Shown here in pieces: positions 7,601 through 15,484 of a DNA stretch of 45,485 bases. The position numbers and the translations under genes were made by a program. The notes under the pieces are model-generated. The model did not search any database, had not been told where the DNA came from, and saw only the letters and a program-made list of their open reading frames with translations. Each line of letters begins with the position of its first letter. Within the stretch, counting starts at the first letter, position 1. The stretch is from CAZGNZ01 sp964527215 (GTDB taxonomy: Bacteria > Fidelibacterota > Marinisomatia > SCGC-AAA003-L08 > JACNLC01). The stretch lies in assembly GCA_964527215.1 (NCBI GenBank), contig CAZGNZ010000037.1, positions 1 through 45,485 of the forward strand, in the 5' to 3' direction.

Positions 7601-8709
7601 TCGGTATAGGTCAGGCCGCTGACGCCTTCCGCCAGCAGAAATTCATTTCTGTAAATATTGTAGGTGGTGGTATAAGCAGATTCACCCAGGCAGAAGGGTG
7701 AGCCTGTTCCTGCACTGACCGACTCACCGGCGGCACCGGAAATTACAGGATCGGTAAGCGCAAGGCAGAATTCAGAGCCGGGATTGGTTACAAGTTCGAT
7801 CCTCAGCAGCAGGCCTTCAAATCCAGCCGGAATAATCATCTCCGAATCCTGAAAGGATCCCAGCAGGCGTCCATTGTCCGCGCTGGTGAGTTCCCACCCC
7901 AGATCCACCGCCAGTCCTGCCAGCGGTTCACCGAAATTCAGCGCAAAGGTGGAATCCGAAGCGGTGGTCACATCGACCTGATAGCCGTGAACGTCTTCAT
8001 CGGTTGAGAGATAGATCTCCAGGTAATCATTGTTGAGGTCCTGCAGCCAGAGTCCGGATGCGTATTGATTGCTGTCAAAACCGTCCTCGCTCCAGCTCAG
8101 CGTAATCGATTCTGAATCCACCTCCCAGTAGAGAGATGCCGGCGGTCCCGGAAAGGGATAGACGCAGCTGCCGTCCGGAGTGGTCGCCAGAGGATCAAAA
8201 TTCAATGCATAGCCATCCGTACAGCCCGGATTCTCTTCCCCAAAGAAGAAGGGTTCTCCAAGTGTAACGATCAGAGGTGTGCCATCAACCGCATAGAAGG
8301 AGTTATCAGGCAATTCGATCGCAAACTCCCCCGCAACAGGGTTAATGACAATGGGAAGCTGCACCAAAACACCCTCACTGGGCGGTAGGATCAGGCCGTC
8401 TATACTAATGCCAACGACATATCCTAATCCATCTGTTATAATCAGAAACCCATATTGTGCTGACAAGCCTCCCAAAGCCTGGAAGTCCAGCGGAGGCATC
8501 TCCATGTTGAATTGAGGATCGGCATAGAGGTAGAACTCGAAACTAGATATCGCCTCTTCATTAACCATGTGAATATCCACCACTGCTGAGCATTCAGTAG
8601 TGCAGGAGGGATCATCAAGTGTAACATCTGAGACGCGGAGTTCGATCTGAGCAAAGTTCATTGTGCTTATCAGCAGTGCAGCCAGCAAAGATTTTATCGT
8701 GTATTTCAT
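4609..8709 (-). CDS. Giant secreted protein, cohesin-like modules nested in Fn3 repeats, type-IX-style C-terminus
   Basis: 1366 residues. Residues 1-20 are a signal peptide. Residues 21-155 form a first cohesin-like module (SSFEFYLYADPQF...PSEGVLVQL). Residues 161-184 carry GCTDGYALNFDPL...DGSC. Three repeats of an unusual plan follow: Fn3 N-terminal strands (for example PQNLSAAGGDVFISLDWD), an insert of about 120 residues opening IWISDVTPEYLELSFST, then the remaining Fn3 strands (TYNVYRNGSLIAG...HCYQVS). Inserts lie near 217-342, 440-560 and 659-780. Residues about 845-1270 are a less repetitive region with GDEVGLFD and GDELAAFADGKLVGAV units. The last 90 residues, with YPNPFNPVTRLEF and the final QKLMLVK, are a type A sorting module. 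The protein probably sits on the surface or is released. The start has an A-rich leader and no clear Shine-Dalgarno. The cohesin-like call is from pattern, not alignment. Confidence 0.8.
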   Translation of the reverse strand: MKYTIKSLLAALLISTMNFAQIELRVSDVTLDDPSCTTECSAVVDIHMVNEEAISSFEFYLYADPQFNMEMPPLDFQALGGLSAQYGFLIITDGLGYVVGISIDGLILPPSEGVLVQLPIVINPVAGEFAIELPDNSFYAVDGTPLIVTLGEPFFFGEENPGCTDGYALNFDPLATTPDGSCVYPFPGPPASLYWEVDSESITLSWSEDGFDSNQYASGLWLQDLNNDYLEIYLSTDEDVHGYQVDVTTASDSTFALNFGEPLAGLAVDLGWELTSADNGRLLGSFQDSEMIIPAGFEGLLLRIELVTNPGSEFCLALTDPVISGAAGESVSAGTGSPFCLGESAYTTTYNIYRNEFLLAEGVSGLTYTDAMVSEGQEYCYTVSTVAFTESDQSDFVCAQLNSPSEPNTPQNLSAAGGDVFISLDWDTVYDGSSGNRELTEIWISDVTPEYLELSFSTETDITGFSVEITSAPPMDLQFHYGIGGIAYEAGFIILPSNNGAFLAIPGGEIIPANSSGVLIQLAWEMELGPDFCFDITSAAFSNTDWDFYDAAIGAPYCMDGELIPLTYNVYRNGSLIAGDLENSEYTDSGLNPGVTHCYQVSSLNSGFESGLSETVCATTYLPPSQLPIPQNVMAMAGSGFADVHWDSIPADSTGSAVRMWISDYTESYVDISYETSMDISNFILTLGSDAGANIQLQHPTAGIAYDLNYLIIPGGSDTMLALQLGGTDYIPAGSSGLLYRFEWSVNWSAVECAAVTAATIGDLEGLAYDVQPGPALCGDEIQENTVYNVYRDGSLIAESIDNVMYRDDNVDPEATYCYTVTSDNGVSESYPSQAACVTIPQPLDPEYYMVQIPATGSFQLVVIEEAIGLLPGDEVGLFDYAGLLNYGDCSNQQGELLVGSGVWNGDQLAVSSTGSLDYCEFGGAQYSGYVEGNTIAARVWRSADQTEIPAEITVTVGEGIWGENLTVINIEVIETVTQTLSLPPFMINMISLNIIPDDPALETVFGDDVLVVEDQWGGFYVPVFGVDNIGAFSPELGYKVFHEQPEPLVLQIQGSPIDPNHSLWMHPNMNNMMPYLHSQPMLTDNAFGHVHDEILLVSNDQGEYFIPELGIQTMEMMWPGEAYRSVLTGDVPIEYQFPGEDSLGRTVNLAGIEKNRLERTPVFYAPTFTGTSYPLIITEHDQLLAVGDELAAFADGKLVGAVRITDPSAPVLLPAWERVDQYDTRLPGFTPGDAIELKLYQSAANREIDLAADLTENCFGCGFLTFGSIAAGTAVLPESVSFSSPYPNPFNPVTRLEFSLADDGPVSLDIYDLKGRLVEALYSNAYMTSGLYGMNWNAADLASGVYIARLVTADRVLTQKLMLVK

Positions 8710-8774
8710 CGTTTTATGATTTCTGTAAACTGTTGGTTGATCTGGTTAATTTTGCAGACCCGGTTTTTCAGCAG

Positions 8775-8803
8775 AAAGCCCGACCCCAATGGGGCCGGGC
8801 TTT
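8775..8803 (-). terminator. Rho-independent terminator for the DUF4397 lipoprotein gene
   Basis: AAAGCCCG...CGGGCTTT with an inner ACCCCAATGGGG hairpin, 36 bp beyond the stop codon at 8839. The stem is strong and can act in both directions, but only the minus-strand gene ends towards it. Confidence 0.75.
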
Positions 8804-8838
8804 GACAGTACAGGTCTGTAATGTGTGATGTCCCAGTT

Positions 8839-10152
8839 TTAATTGTTCATGATGATCTCAGCACCCAGGGCCTGGTCACCGCTGCCCGCAGCGAACCCCT
8901 TGGCAAAGACGGTATAGATCATGCCGTCCATGAAATCAATTCCCGGCAGATCCAATACCACCGTGTCGGTTCCCGCCAGGCGAACCTGAAGGTCAATCAT
9001 CCCTGCCGATACAGGTGCAAAACCGGCAAATTCCTTGAAGGCCACATTGCCGAAAACCACCGTGCCGTCCGTCAGCGTGATGTCAACGGCCGGTGCATCC
9101 GGAGACAGGTGCACAAAGCGTACATGGGCAGTGCCCATGGCAGGAGCCGTCATATCATCTTCAAGCAGCAGCGCGGACAGGCTGGCGACCGCATCCACGG
9201 CAAACAGCGAGTAGTGCATGCCTTTTGTGAAACCGAGGTCTGCATTGATCACGTTCGTACCGGTACCGGCAACATTGACCTTGATATTTTTCATCGTGGC
9301 CAGCACATTCATGTACCCGGTATTCGCCGGGAAGGCAAGATTGGTTCCTGCGGTCATATCGTTCACCAGCAGATCAACGGCCGGTGCATCCGGAGACGCA
9401 TGGACCACCATGAGCTGAGCAGAACCGTAAGTGGTCAGATCCACAAAATCAGCACCCATGTCATTGTCTACGAATACGCGTGCGGCGAAGTCGTACATAT
9501 CCATCGCATCCAGCGTACCATGGGCCACCACTGTGTAGACCATGCCGGCCTGGACCATAATGGGGTCAAAGATCACAACTTCTGCCGTGCTGCCAGTGGC
9601 AGTGACTGCAAAAGTATAGGTTCCCTCAGGAACGAGCTCATAATCTGCTACATCACCAAAAGCGGCATTGGCGAAAACAGCCGCGCCGTTACCGTCATTG
9701 AGCTTGATATCTACCGCCGGTGCATCCGGTGAGAGGTGTGCAAAGCGAATCTTGGCCTGGCCGCTGTCGGGTGTGCGGTCATCCACAGCCACCACCGCCT
9801 GAATGGAGCCCAGGTCTCCTGCAGCAATCACCGTGTACTCGGCATCTTCCATCAGTTCCAGGTCGGCATTGATGACAACCGGTTCCATCATTCCATTGGG
9901 GGTTACCTGAATGTTGACCATTCCGCTCTCGAGCGCGGCATATCCGGAGGACTCACCGTAGGCCAGATCCATGATGGCCGTCTCGCCGTTCACCCACACG
10001 TCCACCGCAGGCGCATCATAACTGGTATGCAGCACACGCACATTGGACATGCCGTTCATGGGGCTTGTCGGACTGGAATCATCATCAGAGCAGGCCACTG
10101 CCAGAATGCTGACAGCCATAAGGGTTAAGACGGTTTTTAATTTGAATTTCAT
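8839..10152 (-). CDS. Lipoprotein with four DUF4397 repeats
   Basis: 437 residues. A lipoprotein signal ends in SILAVAC with Cys21 as the lipidation site, followed by an acidic, Ser/Pro-rich linker. Four DUF4397 repeats each open with the same signature: VRVLHTSYDAPAVDVWVNG, IRFAHLSPDAPAVDIKLND, LMVVHASPDAPAVDLLVND and VRFVHLSPDAPAVDITLTD, about 95-110 residues apart. The family occurs in surface or periplasmic proteins of unknown biochemical role. AAGGAAAG lies six bases before the ATG. The gene is divergent from the cobalamin-binding MerR-type regulator at 10387, and the 234-bp space between them is AT-rich with an inverted repeat, so control by that regulator is plausible. Confidence 0.85.
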   Translation of the reverse strand: MKFKLKTVLTLMAVSILAVACSDDDSSPTSPMNGMSNVRVLHTSYDAPAVDVWVNGETAIMDLAYGESSGYAALESGMVNIQVTPNGMMEPVVINADLELMEDAEYTVIAAGDLGSIQAVVAVDDRTPDSGQAKIRFAHLSPDAPAVDIKLNDGNGAAVFANAAFGDVADYELVPEGTYTFAVTATGSTAEVVIFDPIMVQAGMVYTVVAHGTLDAMDMYDFAARVFVDNDMGADFVDLTTYGSAQLMVVHASPDAPAVDLLVNDMTAGTNLAFPANTGYMNVLATMKNIKVNVAGTGTNVINADLGFTKGMHYSLFAVDAVASLSALLLEDDMTAPAMGTAHVRFVHLSPDAPAVDITLTDGTVVFGNVAFKEFAGFAPVSAGMIDLQVRLAGTDTVVLDLPGIDFMDGMIYTVFAKGFAAGSGDQALGAEIIMNN

Positions 10153-10252
10153 TTTACTTTCCTTCTTTTCGATTGAGTTGTCTTTTTCAGTTTAATTGTT
10201 GTGGTCACCTGATTACATGGGACCGTTCGTCGCACAGCCAATATTACGACAT

Positions 10253-10284
10253 TGTATAAACATTGTCAAACTATTTTTTATACA
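10253..10284. promoter_or_regulatory. Candidate operator of the MerR-type regulator
   Basis: A perfect 8-bp inverted repeat, TGTATAAA and TTTATACA, separated by 16 bases, lies in the AT-rich divergent region between the DUF4397 lipoprotein and the regulator. Further TTGT[C/T][A/T]AA-like words follow at 10263, 10296 and 10370. MerR-family proteins bind inverted repeats in the promoters they control, and CarH/LitR types commonly regulate themselves. The site is seen directly; its role is inferred. Confidence 0.45.
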
Positions 10285-10386
10285 TTTCTTAATTTTGTTT
10301 AACAATTTTTCTGATTATGAGAGAATACAGGCAGATATTGATAATATTTCTTTGACAGTTATTACACATTTGTTTAATATTGGTCC

Positions 10387-11298
10387 ATGGACGAAAAGCG
10401 ATTCAGCATCAAAACAGTAGCAGACCAGACCGGATTATCCACCCATGTCCTGCGCGTATGGGAGCAGCGTTACAGTCTAATCAAGCCCGCGCGCACGGAT
10501 TCCAATCAGCGTCAGTATTCCCAGGACGATATCGATTATCTGAAATTGATTGCCCGCGCGCTGCAGTCAGGGTACCGCATCGGTGATATTGCCGATCTTG
10601 ATCCGGAGGCCGTGGAGCGTCTGATAACCCCTCGGGAGCCGGTGCCTGAAACCGATCCAAGGGGGGAAGAGGATCCGGAATCACTGCCGCTGGACGTCTT
10701 TCTTGATGCAATTCGCGAGCTTGACGGATCCAATCTGGAGAAGCTGCTCAGGCATGCTTCCGTGATGTATTCTCCGCTGCAGTTCATCCATCGAATCGTG
10801 CTGCCGCTGTTGAACCGCATTGGTGATGAATGGATGACGGGTACGATGCGCATCATGCATGAACATCTGGCGACGAGTGTGATCCGGCCTTTCCTGATCG
10901 AATTCCGCAACGCGTTCCGAACGGTCGCCAATGCCCCCGCCTGCGTCATTGCCACTCCGGTGGGACAGGAACATGAAATGGGAGCGCTTATTTCGGGGGT
11001 TTTCGCTTCTGCAGCGGGTTGGAGAACGATTTATCTGGGGACTGATCTGCCGGCGGAAGAGATTGCCGCCGCCGCTCACAATACTCGGGCAGCATTAATT
11101 CTGTTAAGCATCATCTATCCTTCAGGCGATCCCATGCTCGTAAAGGATCTGGAGAAGCTGGCCTCCCTGTGTCCCGATTCGGTAAGCATCGTGGTCGGCG
11201 GCCGGGCAGCCGGCAGCTACCACGCAGCGCTTGAGCGCATCCATGCCCAGGTGGTACCCAGTCTTCAAGATCTGCAGCGAGAACTGTCCAGCCGCTGA
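10387..11298 (+). CDS. MerR-family regulator with cobalamin-binding domain (CarH/LitR-like)
   Basis: 303 residues. Residues 5-75 are a MerR-type winged helix-turn-helix (FSIKTVADQTGLSTHVLRVW...RQYSQDDIDYL). Residues 105-175 are a helical B12-binding cap with the family's Trp-x8-Glu-His pattern (W149, E159, H160 in EWMTGTMRIMHEH). Residues 185-300 are a Rossmann B12-binding domain with GQEHEMG, where His196 is the likely lower cobalt ligand, then YLGTDLP and the late VVGGRAAG loop. CarH/LitR proteins use adenosylcobalamin to sense light and repress photoprotective genes; the light role is family knowledge and nothing around it (no carotenoid gene) confirms it here. An ATG at 10387 fits the HTH position. 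The divergent lipoprotein is its closest candidate target. Confidence 0.85.
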   Translation: MDEKRFSIKTVADQTGLSTHVLRVWEQRYSLIKPARTDSNQRQYSQDDIDYLKLIARALQSGYRIGDIADLDPEAVERLITPREPVPETDPRGEEDPESLPLDVFLDAIRELDGSNLEKLLRHASVMYSPLQFIHRIVLPLLNRIGDEWMTGTMRIMHEHLATSVIRPFLIEFRNAFRTVANAPACVIATPVGQEHEMGALISGVFASAAGWRTIYLGTDLPAEEIAAAAHNTRAALILLSIIYPSGDPMLVKDLEKLASLCPDSVSIVVGGRAAGSYHAALERIHAQVVPSLQDLQRELSSR

Positions 11299-11314
11299 AC
11301 GACAACAGCCGTTT

Positions 11315-11467
11315 TCAAATCTGCCTTCGCCATTCGCTGATCCACATCATCAGGCAGGGATTAATTCCACTCTGATTGATCAGTGCCGGGTCGATTGATT
11401 CGGTGCCCATCCTGACCGGAACCGCATTTTCCATGGCCGGGTCAGACAGAACCCGGGCTGCCGGTCA
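11315..11467 (-). pseudogene. Possible 3' remnant of an unknown gene cut by a family 1 repeat
   Basis: The minus strand is open for about 49 codons, ending in SGINPCLMMWISEWRRQI and a stop that lies 17 bp from the end of the convergent regulator gene. It contains RVLSDPAMENAVPVRMGTES, which looks protein-like in composition. It starts exactly where the repeat begins, with a stop made at the junction, so the upstream part is gone. I do not recognise the family. Chance cannot be excluded for so short a frame. Confidence 0.3.
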
Positions 11468-11579
11468 ATGAATTTCCCTGCCCTTCAGCTGACGGGACGG
11501 GGTATCATTAGTGATATAATCATTTTCCATTTCCCCGCCATGCCAAATGGCGGATTTTCAACAAGCGGCGGGGAAATTT
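11467..11579. repeat. Family 1 repeat copy
   Basis: Opens AATGAATTTCCCTGCCC and closes GGCGGGGAAATTTA, so its two ends are complementary. It contains the shared GGGGTATCATTAGTGATATA and the ATGCCAAATGGCGG hairpin. The outer CCGCC hairpin segment of longer copies is missing, and a family 2 element begins within ten bases. Confidence 0.75.
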
Positions 11580-11587
11580 ATCGACGT

Positions 11588-11711
11588 TGTACCGGACAGT
11601 ATGACAAGAACCAATATCGAGCGTAATTGAAACAGAATCGAGCAGATCCGTCATCGTCCGGAAAATGCGAAGCAATTTACGCATAGATATTCTCATGAAA
11701 TATTCGGACTA
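11588..11711. repeat. Family 2 MITE-like element, right part
   Basis: Aligns with the right half of the element at 134-317 (ACAGTA...GAAC...TCGAG...GAACAGATCC-like segments, then GATATTCTCATGAAATATTC at the end). It also contains TCCGGAAAATGCGAAGCA, shared with the copy at 39980-40051 and absent from 134-317, which suggests two internal variants. The left end is missing. Confidence 0.65.
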
Positions 11712-11716
11712 AAACA

Positions 11717-11746
11717 GAAAGCCCTCCAGATACCTGCAGGGCTTTC
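11717..11746 (-). terminator. Terminator downstream of the decayed sorting-domain gene
   Basis: A 9-bp perfect stem GAAAGCCCT/AGGGCTTTC lies 24 bp after the stop codon at 11770 on the minus strand. It resembles the other AAAGCCC-type terminators in this window. Confidence 0.7.
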
Positions 11747-11769
11747 ATATTGATTCACTGTAACTGAGA

Positions 11770-12446
11770 TTATTTCAGCAGCATAACTTTCTGTGTTTCC
11801 GTATATTCCGGTATAACCAGCTGCACAAAGTAGACACCGGATGCCAAACCGGTCGCATCCCATGTGGCGGTATGACAGCCTGCTGACATTCGATCATTCA
11901 CCAATTCAGCCACTTCTCCCCCCATGATATCATATATGACCATGGAAACGTTCGAATCATTTGACAATTCAAACCGAATTGTGGTACTCGGATTGAATGG
12001 ATTGGGGAAAGCCTGATGCATCTCGAATGACTGGGGTATGTCAATATCAATCTCAATACCATTGCCCATCCAATCTGCTGCAATTCCATGTACCACTTCA
12101 AGATTACCATCAAATACAAATTCCAGGCTGCCGTTCACATTTGAACCATCCAAACTGACAGCCAGAACACGGTTGTTTTCATGGTAGAATCCCCAGCCTG
12201 TACCGATATCATTTGCCGCCATGATTGATATTCCCGGTAGACTCATGGAATTGATTTCATATAGAAACTCTTCCAGTTCAGCCAATCTGGGTGTGTGAAT
12301 ACGGAAACCGGGTAAACGGGATGGCCGATCCGGAAAGACTCAACTTGCATGAATAGTACATATCCTGCACCGTTGCAAATGATATCAATGGCATGACCAG
12401 AAGTATGGGAATTAATCTGTTCTTCGATTCTACTGTTGTTTCTCAT
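11770..12446 (-). pseudogene. 3' remnant of a secreted protein with type-IX-style sorting module
   Basis: The last 171 codons encode GWGFYHENNRVLAVSLDGS, then a type A sorting module (HQAFPNPFNPSTTIRFELS, GGEVAELV, SGVYFVQLV, final QKVMLLK). Upstream the protein continues in another frame at 12243-12446 (NGAGYVLFMQVESFRIGHPV...), so a frameshift lies near 12285-12300, and no signal peptide or long N-terminal domain remains. Such proteins are normally several hundred residues or more. A 202-bp piece of this gene (11996-12197) is duplicated at 20152-20498. It could still be translated from 12285 but would not be exported. Confidence 0.65.
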
Positions 12447-12795
12447 TGTGAGTGTTTATGTCCCGCCGACTCGTGAAAAATTACAGCTATTCTATCTGAT
12501 GACAGCGTTCTTTTCCAGAAGGATTCGTTGAAAAAAGATTCCTTCAGGCCAGCCCGGTGAGATCCAGATGCCAACGCAGCATTACCTATGTGACAATAAA
12601 AATTGTTGAAATCTGTATACCCATGTGTTTGTGATTATGTTGTCAAATGCCGCTGCCCGGTCAACTCGCGGTGCAGTCTGTCGAATCAATCCAATCAATC
12701 GTCGATAATATTTTTGCTTATGTCTAACAGATTTTTACAGGTGTCTGGTCGCTCAATAATTTTTGCACAAGAAATGGAGATCAAAAACGATTGAG
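12447..12795. other. Intergenic region upstream of the tolC-mac locus
   Basis: About 350 bp between diverging transcription units. It is AT-rich near 12590-12640 and 12700-12770 and is the likely promoter region for the export genes. I see no clear -35/-10 pair, operator or repeat copy. Confidence 0.4.
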
Positions 12796-14133
12796 ATGAA
12801 AAATTTGATTTATAAAAAACGTAAAACATTGATCCTCGCTTTGCTGCTTGGAGTTCCAATTGCGGCACAGGAACAATCCTACAGCCTTAAAGACTGCATC
12901 AACTATGCTCTGGATCACAGCACAGTCATTGCCAGGGCAGCCAACGAAATCCAAAGCCAGAAATGGTGGTTGGAACAGAATAAGGCCGCACGTTACCCAA
13001 ACCTGACGCTCTCGGCCAATCAGTCCTTCAGCTCCGTGAATTCATATTCAGAAAATGAACAGGGTTCAGAATGGACTCGAGACAATACCTCAAACTTGAA
13101 CCTGTCGCTGAATTCGAACTTGACGCTCTATAGCGGGGCCAAGCTGAAAAATGCAATTATCCAGGGTCAAACGAACCTGAAGGCCGCAGAGTCCGATATC
13201 CAAACGCAGAAGGACCTGGTCAGTCTTAATGTGTTTTCAGCATACATTGCCGTCATGTTGGCCAAAGAGCAGTTAAAGAATGATGAAGCGGCACTTGAGG
13301 TTACGGAACAACAACTGGATCGGGCGACCATTCGTATGGAAACCGGTGTTCTATCCCCCGCGGACTTCTTAAACATGAAATCGCAGGCTGCAATCGATAA
13401 AGCGAACCTTACGAACGCGCAGAGTAATCTTCGGACCAGTTTGGTGGCCCTGATGCAGTTGATGAATATGCCGGTCAGCAATACTTTTGATATCGCGGAA
13501 TCGGATTTCGATACGTTGCTGCTAAATAACGTCGAATCAGATGCAGCCAGGATATATGAAACTGCCCTGGAACTGCAGCCGGGTATCACCACCGCCAAAC
13601 TGGATTTGCAAAGTGCCGAAACCGGGATTCAGTTGGCAAAAGCGGAGTTTCGACCAGTTGTATCTCTCAACACCAGCTTAAACACCTCATACGGCAACAG
13701 CATGTCCGCAATTGACTTCACCAACCAAATTTCAGAGCAGTTAACGCCATCGCTGGGATTAACGCTTTCAATACCCATCTATCAGCGAAAGCAAGCCGAA
13801 AACAACATCGTGCAGGCTGAGATAGCTGCTGACAATATGAAGCTTAATCTTGCTGATACGAAGAATAACCTTAGAAAAGCCATTGAGCAGACCTGCGCTG
13901 ATGCTCAATCAGCACACAGTGCTTATCTCTCAAGTCTGGAACAGCTTGAGGCGCAGCAGGAATCATATCGTTTATCCGATGAGATGTTCGCTCAGGGCAT
14001 GATGAGTTCCGTTGACTATTTAACTTCAAAAAACAATTTAACCTCTGCGGAATCCGACCTTACACGGGCGAAGTACACCGTCATACTGCAGAACAGAATT
14101 GTGAATTATTACATGGGAAGCAAAATACAATGA
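12796..14133 (+). CDS. TolC-family outer membrane efflux protein
   Basis: About 445 residues from this ATG. A signal peptide (KTLILALLLGVPIAAQ) precedes two repeats of the outer-membrane efflux fold: SLKDCINYALDHSTVI near the start and the matching helical, Ala/Gln/Glu-rich segments later, with LYSGAKLKNAI and IPIYQRKQAENNI at equivalent positions of the two halves. It would form the outer membrane channel of a tripartite exporter. I place the start at 12796 so that the signal peptide begins MKNLIYKKRK; an in-frame TTG at 12763 would add 11 residues. GGAG lies 16 bases upstream, rather far. The stop overlaps the next gene (ATGA). Confidence 0.88.
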   Translation: MKNLIYKKRKTLILALLLGVPIAAQEQSYSLKDCINYALDHSTVIARAANEIQSQKWWLEQNKAARYPNLTLSANQSFSSVNSYSENEQGSEWTRDNTSNLNLSLNSNLTLYSGAKLKNAIIQGQTNLKAAESDIQTQKDLVSLNVFSAYIAVMLAKEQLKNDEAALEVTEQQLDRATIRMETGVLSPADFLNMKSQAAIDKANLTNAQSNLRTSLVALMQLMNMPVSNTFDIAESDFDTLLLNNVESDAARIYETALELQPGITTAKLDLQSAETGIQLAKAEFRPVVSLNTSLNTSYGNSMSAIDFTNQISEQLTPSLGLTLSIPIYQRKQAENNIVQAEIAADNMKLNLADTKNNLRKAIEQTCADAQSAHSAYLSSLEQLEAQQESYRLSDEMFAQGMMSSVDYLTSKNNLTSAESDLTRAKYTVILQNRIVNYYMGSKIQ

Positions 14134-15437
14134 AGACAAAAAAGAGAATCCTATTTCTGGCTGTGACCGGTATTCTGGCTGCTGGTGCTTTGAGTTTTTA
14201 TTTACTGGGAAGCTCAAGTTCTGGTTATTTGTTTCAGACAGTCAGTGTGGAAAAGGGTTCCATATGCAATACCATTACCGCAACCGGAACGCTTGAGGCC
14301 ACGAACACCGTAATTGTGGGTACGCAGGTATCGGGAGTTATTGAAAAACTGTATGTTGATTTCAATTCACTGGTTGAAAAAGGACAGCTGATCGCCGAGT
14401 TGGATAAATCAACCTTGATCTCAAGTCTGGAGACCGCTCAGGCTGATTTGGATAAAGCCCAGGCTGAACTGGAGTACCGTACGGCCAATCATATGAGAAG
14501 TGAAAACCTTTACGAAAAAGGAATGCTGGCTCAAAGCGACTACGATCTTGCAGTCTATCATTTCAAACTCAGTAGTGCTGGAGTGAAGTCTGCACAGGCA
14601 AATGTTGACCGTGCCACCCGGAATTTAGGGTATGCTTCAATTTATTCACCCATTGACGGGATTGTCCTGAACCGGGCCGTGGAGGAAGGACAAACTGTCA
14701 CTGCCAGTATGAGTACACCTGAGCTTTTTACGATCACCAATGATCTCTCAACCATGCAGGTTGAAGCCAATATCGATGAAGCTGATATCGGTCTGCTGGA
14801 ATCAGGACAGCGTGTTGAATTTGATGTTGACGCCTTTCCCGGACTGACCTTTGACGGACAGGTCTCAGAAATACGCCTTCAGCCCAACGAGTCATCAAAT
14901 GTGGTGACATACATTGCCATTATTTCGGTGAGCAATCCGGACCTGAAGCTTAAACCCGGCATGACGGCAAGTATTACTGCCTATATTGAAGAGGCCAATG
15001 ATGTTTTGCTGGTGGCGCAGAAGGCAACTCGTTTTACCCCAGATAAACAGTCATTGGATGAATACATGCGTCAATTATCAATCGACCAGACTGAAACACC
15101 TTCTGATACACCGGATGAGACGAGAGGTGATAACATGCGTGGACCTCATCCTGAAACCATGCAGGAGCTGGACGATTCACATAAAATGGTGTGGATCAAG
15201 AACGGTGATGTCATACGATCCATTGTGATTGAGGTGGGCATCGACGACGGTTCGAATATTCAAGTGATTTCAGGATTGGAGGAGGGCAGTACTGTTGTCA
15301 CCTCCTTTGAAAACACTAGTATCTCTGAATTAGCGGAATTATCCCGGGAGAATGATGAACAAAAAAGTCCATTTGTCCAGGAAGGACGAAGAAGTTCCGG
15401 AAACGGCGGCGGACCTGGCGGTCCCCCTCCACATTAA
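14130..15437 (+). CDS. MacA/HlyD-type periplasmic adaptor
   Basis: 435 residues. One N-terminal membrane anchor (ILFLAVTGILAAGALSFYLL) precedes a lipoyl/barrel-sandwich half (GTLEATNTVIVGTQVSGVI), an alpha-helical hairpin near residues 90-170 (SLETAQADLDKAQAELEY), the second lipoyl half (ASIYSPIDGIVLNRAVEEG), a beta-barrel and a membrane-proximal domain. The C-terminus is low complexity (GNGGGPGGPPPH). It would link the MacB pump to the TolC-type channel. An insert near 305-345 (DETRGDNMRGPHPETM) within the membrane-proximal domain is acidic and probably disordered. It is translationally coupled to the channel gene. Confidence 0.88.
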   Translation: MKTKKRILFLAVTGILAAGALSFYLLGSSSSGYLFQTVSVEKGSICNTITATGTLEATNTVIVGTQVSGVIEKLYVDFNSLVEKGQLIAELDKSTLISSLETAQADLDKAQAELEYRTANHMRSENLYEKGMLAQSDYDLAVYHFKLSSAGVKSAQANVDRATRNLGYASIYSPIDGIVLNRAVEEGQTVTASMSTPELFTITNDLSTMQVEANIDEADIGLLESGQRVEFDVDAFPGLTFDGQVSEIRLQPNESSNVVTYIAIISVSNPDLKLKPGMTASITAYIEEANDVLLVAQKATRFTPDKQSLDEYMRQLSIDQTETPSDTPDETRGDNMRGPHPETMQELDDSHKMVWIKNGDVIRSIVIEVGIDDGSNIQVISGLEEGSTVVTSFENTSISELAELSRENDEQKSPFVQEGRRSSGNGGGPGGPPPH

Positions 15438-15484
15438 TGGGCATTTTAGTCGATTGTAGAATTACAAAAAAAAAGGAATAAAAT

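Noticed and set aside
8821..9732. Open plus-strand frame of 303 codons over the DUF4397 gene.
   Set aside because: Antisense shadow of four well conserved repeats; no start signal.
10387..11298. Considered a methionine-synthase or mutase B12 subunit.
   Set aside because: The N-terminal MerR HTH and the W-x8-EH cap identify a regulator.
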